A stretch of 64,000 nt of DNA, taken from contig NMRB01002052.1 in NCBI GenBank assembly GCA_002633025.1, forward strand, positions 6,961 to 70,960, written 5' to 3'. Under the pieces are notes generated by a model, which had not been told where the DNA came from, searched no databases, and saw only the letters and a list, made by a program, of their open reading frames with translations. Below, one piece after another: positions 61,433 to 64,000 of this stretch. The translations under genes were made by a program, and so were the position numbers. The stretch is from Notospermus geniculatus (lineage: Eukaryota > Nemertea > Pilidiophora > Heteronemertea > Lineidae). How positions within the stretch are numbered: position 1 is the first letter of the stretch; each line of letters opens with the position of its first letter.

Positions 61433-62479
61433 AGCTGTGACTTGGGAAAATGCGTGTATGACATACAGGCCTGTGCAAAAAGGTAAGTGAGTTTTCTTCG
61501 TTGTAATAGGTGGATGCTTTAAAACAGAGAGAGGCGTTTCGAATTAATTTTCGCTGCGTAAATTAATTGTCGCATGAAGAGCAATTTAAATTCTCTGGCA
61601 CAAAATATCTCCCTCGCTGTGGTCCGAAGCTGAATTAATATTGCTCACGTTAAATAATTGTCTAGACAAGCATTTATTTTCTCAAGGCGAAAAATAATTC
61701 ACAAAGCCTGGCTGGCTATTTTTGCTGTCCGATCGAAAACACAAAGCAAGAAAGTTCACAATTAATATTGGTTCGCAATAAATAACTGTTCCAACGAGTA
61801 ATTAATTTCTGCAAGCGAAAAATATTTCATCGAGACGAGATGGCTGTTTTTGTTGTCCAATCGAAAATGCAAAGTATGGACAGACAGGTTAATTTGCAGA
61901 GCGATAAATATTATCTATAAAACCAGCACGGCCTTGTTATGCTCAGGCAAATAGTCGCTTCGTTTAGAGTGCGTGAATTATTTTCTCGAACATAAAATTA
62001 ATTGGGCTCTACGATAAACTGGTGGAGGAAAAAGGCTACGTTTTCGGTGAATCTTTTTCCAAGCCGCGTCTAAAATACGATGTGATAACAACAGTCGCCG
62101 AAGAATCAATTGTCTCGCTGTCGCTTAATTATAGATAATCGTCCCAGCCGTCTTAGGCCTTACATGTAATTGTAAGTTACATGTACTTGTGAGTTGATTG
62201 ACCAACAATCAAATTTTACAAACCTTCTGTATTTTGCGCCCTTATGAAACAATAAAGGGGATTGACAAGTTGGAGTTTATATTTCATACTGTCTTTCGTC
62301 TTTTTTGCAGAACATTTCATCTGCAGCTTCTATCTTTAGACAGGGACGGACGGAAAATCACCTGGCAAGTGTGCAGTAACACGGTAAGTCGACATTCTGC
62401 GTCTTCGGCAACTGTTCGAAGAACAACCACCGTGCTTATTTATCTCTCAACACAGTTACCTCCCGTTGCTGCACATTAA
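61433..62479 (+). CDS. Candidate spliced gene, small Cys-rich product
   Basis: Exon 61433-61482 (acceptor gtttttcag, donor gtaagt) and exon 62311-62383 (acceptor ttttttgcag, donor gtaagt) join in one open frame reading SCDLGKCVYDIQACAKR then TFHLQLLSLDRDGRKI. A third acceptor (tctcaacacag) at 62455 leads to TAA at 62477; that last 72-nt intron is in frame and could be retained. The first exon and ATG were not found. The product is Cys-rich and unrecognised. Three consensus splice sites with a preserved frame are the evidence; transcripts would decide. Confidence 0.35.
61500..62300. other. AT-rich region with diverged direct repeat of about 135 bp
   Basis: Two related segments (61660-61790 and 61785-61905) share gcgaaaaataattcac or similar, then ggctatttttgctgtccgat. 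ttaattaa-type strings abound. A plus-strand TATAAAAC at 61916-61923 may be a core promoter. Confidence 0.5.
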
Positions 62480-62729
62480 TTCACGATGAGCAGCGAAAAC
62501 ACCAACAGCCACTTGTCGTTTAATACGATATCACAAACAATTCACGCCAAGATGGCCTGTTGTTTTTCGCCAACGGGAGCTAAATTATCTTGTGATGGCA
62601 AACATCCGAACCATTACCTTGTGATTGCAAGACTTCAAACGATATATAATATTTAATAACGTTGCCATAACCCAGCCGTTGGAATTTTATTTGCGGACTT
62701 GGGGAATAGTGTAATATTCACGAAACAAA
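62480..62729. other. Intergenic, nothing recognised
   Basis: AT-rich spacer before the plus-strand gene at 62730; contains tataatattt near 62645. Confidence 0.35.
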
Positions 62730-63062
62730 ATGGCAAGAAAAATGATTCCTGAATTGAGTTTGGACGATGTGAACAGGTGGTTTTCGGGAGTACCAACAAC
62801 AGTTAAATTCATCACGCCAAGATATAACCCCAAAACCCTCCAAGACCTATGTTATGAAGCGATTGAAACGAAGTTAAAACGAGCTGACGTTCAACATTTG
62901 CCTAAAAGGATGGCGCAAAACATTGATGAAAGATTGAGGCACTACCATCCGGTGCCAGCAATGTGTTACATGTGCCGGACTTTCGGACGAAACCCTGAAT
63001 GCGGCGAATGCAAAGACATGAGAGAGCACAACAAAATCATCTCTAGGATGGCAAAAATCTAA
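62730..63062 (+). CDS. Small protein with BC-box-like motif and Cys4 cluster
   Basis: 110 aa, intact, starting MARKMIPELSLDDVNRWFSG. TLQDLCYEAI fits the elongin-C-binding BC-box pattern (small residue, Leu, three residues, Cys, three residues, aliphatic), followed 15 residues on by HLPKRM, reminiscent of a SOCS-box LP motif. The C terminus carries CYMC and CGEC pairs that could bind zinc. This layout would fit a substrate adaptor for a cullin-elongin ubiquitin ligase, as several viruses encode, but whether the gene belongs to the Polinton-like element or to the host is not settled. The functional call is inference. Confidence 0.5.
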   Translation: MARKMIPELSLDDVNRWFSGVPTTVKFITPRYNPKTLQDLCYEAIETKLKRADVQHLPKRMAQNIDERLRHYHPVPAMCYMCRTFGRNPECGECKDMREHNKIISRMAKI

Positions 63063-63382
63063 GGGGTGATTACATCATATTTGCCAATACAACATCAAGT
63101 GGGTCGGTTATACCCGTTTGGAATCGCCCACGACGAAATGCCTTTCCCAATACGGCATTGCTTTTGTACCTTATATTTTGCTGGGTAGCCATTCTGCTTC
63201 ACTTCATTCGTCAGCCACCATGGGGATCCTTCCCTTTCTTGTGTTACATGTACATGATGGCGAACACTAAAAATGTCGTCATGTGATAAAATTTTGGAAT
63301 GTATTCCAACTCTAAGCTTTGTTGTTGCATTGACGAGGTACGGCTCTGTTCATTGAACAACTGTTCCGTGTTTTATTTTCAG
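63063..63382. other. Intergenic, nothing recognised before an acceptor site
   Basis: Ends with a good acceptor (gttttattttcag) at 63382. No gene recognised in the interval. Confidence 0.3.
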
Positions 63383-63700
63383 GCACAGCGATTTACCCAA
63401 GACGACACTCGTATGACATGTATGAATCAAGTTATCATAGACTATTTCTAGTGGAATTGTCACAGCGGTCGTCCAAAAACAACAATGGACACGATGGATC
63501 GAATCTGAAGAATACTGCATGGAGGCTGTAAATCGGTCGTTTGTGGAGCGTGCAAGATCAGGCACCCGTACTCTGCGTTTACGCACAACCACGATGATGA
63601 ATTAAAACGGCTGTTCCAAGTGGTGATTTGTTGGCCAGGACACCGACTCTGCATCGTCGTTGGGCCTAAACAGATAACAGTGAATGTGGGAGAACTGTGA
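63383..63700 (+). pseudogene. Possible exon with frame break, CxxC protein fragment
   Basis: After the acceptor at 63382 a frame encodes YPRRHSYDMYESSYHRLFLV and stops near 63530. A second frame shifted relative to it encodes VVCGACKIRHPYSAFTHNHD then LFQVVICWPGHRLCIVVGPK and ends at TGA 63698-63700. The two may be one broken gene or two unrelated frames. No family recognised. Confidence 0.25.
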
Positions 63701-64000
63701 ACAAGTCTTCTATGTGTATTTACGAGTGTTTCTGTCCGAGTCAATGAACCTCCTGTTCACGAACACAAAGGTGAGGCAAATTATTTTCCACCTAGATCCT
63801 GTCTCTCCACACACGTTGAATATTTTTCGCTACTCGCAACAGTTTGCCACTCGCATCATATCCGGATACGTGAAACGACGTTTTCTCGATATTACATACA
63901 AAGTGTCCAAGCGAATACACATTGTCCTCCACATCCGTAGGAACATTCATCACTGGGCCAAAACGGAAATCCTAGAACAGCTTTATCAGGGTATCTTACG
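63684..64000 (+). CDS. Open frame running off the window end
   Basis: From the ATG at 63684 the frame stays open to the last base, at least 105 codons, with a stop just upstream. A second ATG at 63744 (MNLLFTNTKVRQIIFHLD) is an alternative start. It is rich in Arg, His and Ile (SGYVKRRFLDITYKVSKRIH). A donor-like acaaaggtgagg at 63767 means the frame might be spliced. Not recognised. Confidence 0.4.
   Translation, partial: MWENCEQVFYVYLRVFLSESMNLLFTNTKVRQIIFHLDPVSPHTLNIFRYSQQFATRIISGYVKRRFLDITYKVSKRIHIVLHIRRNIHHWAKTEILEQLYQGIL

Noticed and set aside
63350-63744. Minus-strand frames near the right edge
   Set aside because: They overlap better supported plus-strand features (acceptor site, CxxC frame) and have no recognisable domain.
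1-64000. tRNA or rRNA genes
   Set aside because: No cloverleaf or rRNA-like segment was recognised by eye; a covariance-model scan would be needed to exclude them.

Overview
This window is animal genomic DNA, most likely from a marine invertebrate deuterostome such as an echinoderm or hemichordate. The evidence is spliceosomal introns with canonical GT-AG sites, a vertebrate-like multi-exon gene, dense MITE and foldback repeats, a BEL/Pao retrotransposon, and very frequent TAGGCCTA-type palindromes. The species assignment is inference. No database search was run; family names come from motifs and from memory of the families.

Layout. 1-11 kb is repeat-rich DNA with one possible single-exon host gene (2919-3857, +). 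11-13.1 kb holds nested MITEs and a roughly 32-bp minisatellite. 14.0-29.1 kb is the best host gene: a complete minus-strand FHIP2A (FAM160B1) orthologue. I could place all 16 coding exons with consistent splice phases, giving about 688 aa. Its introns are packed with MITEs, minisatellites and one assembly gap (16992-17505). 31-33.5 kb has two separate exon-like fragments of probably transposon-derived proteins. 33.6-39.6 kb is non-coding interspersed repeats, including a tandem array of about 145 bp. 39639-45756 is a nearly identical-LTR BEL/Pao retrotransposon with an unbroken 1766-aa Gag-Pol. 46-51.2 kb is again satellite, foldback and nested MITE DNA.

51.27-61.3 kb is a Polinton/Maverick-like (adintovirus-like) virus-derived element. 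All its recognised genes lie on the minus strand: chromodomain integrase, a Cys-rich zinc protein, a deoxynucleoside kinase, a small acidic protein, a PC4-like ssDNA-binding protein, protein-primed-type DNA polymerase B, an unknown protein, a conserved virion-type protein candidate, and dUTPase. Replication (PolB, PC4-like), dNTP supply (dNK, dUTPase) and integration are therefore bundled together. PolB carries one canonical 100-bp spliceosomal intron. PolB and integrase each carry one frameshift, so this copy looks recently degraded or contains sequencing errors. The integrase end abuts an undetermined base and a host repeat, so the left terminus is missing. To the right (61.4-64 kb) an AT-rich divergent intergenic zone leads to plus-strand candidate genes, one with a BC-box-like motif and a Cys4 cluster, and the window ends inside an open frame. 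Capsid, ATPase and protease genes expected for such an element are not identified and may lie beyond 64 kb.
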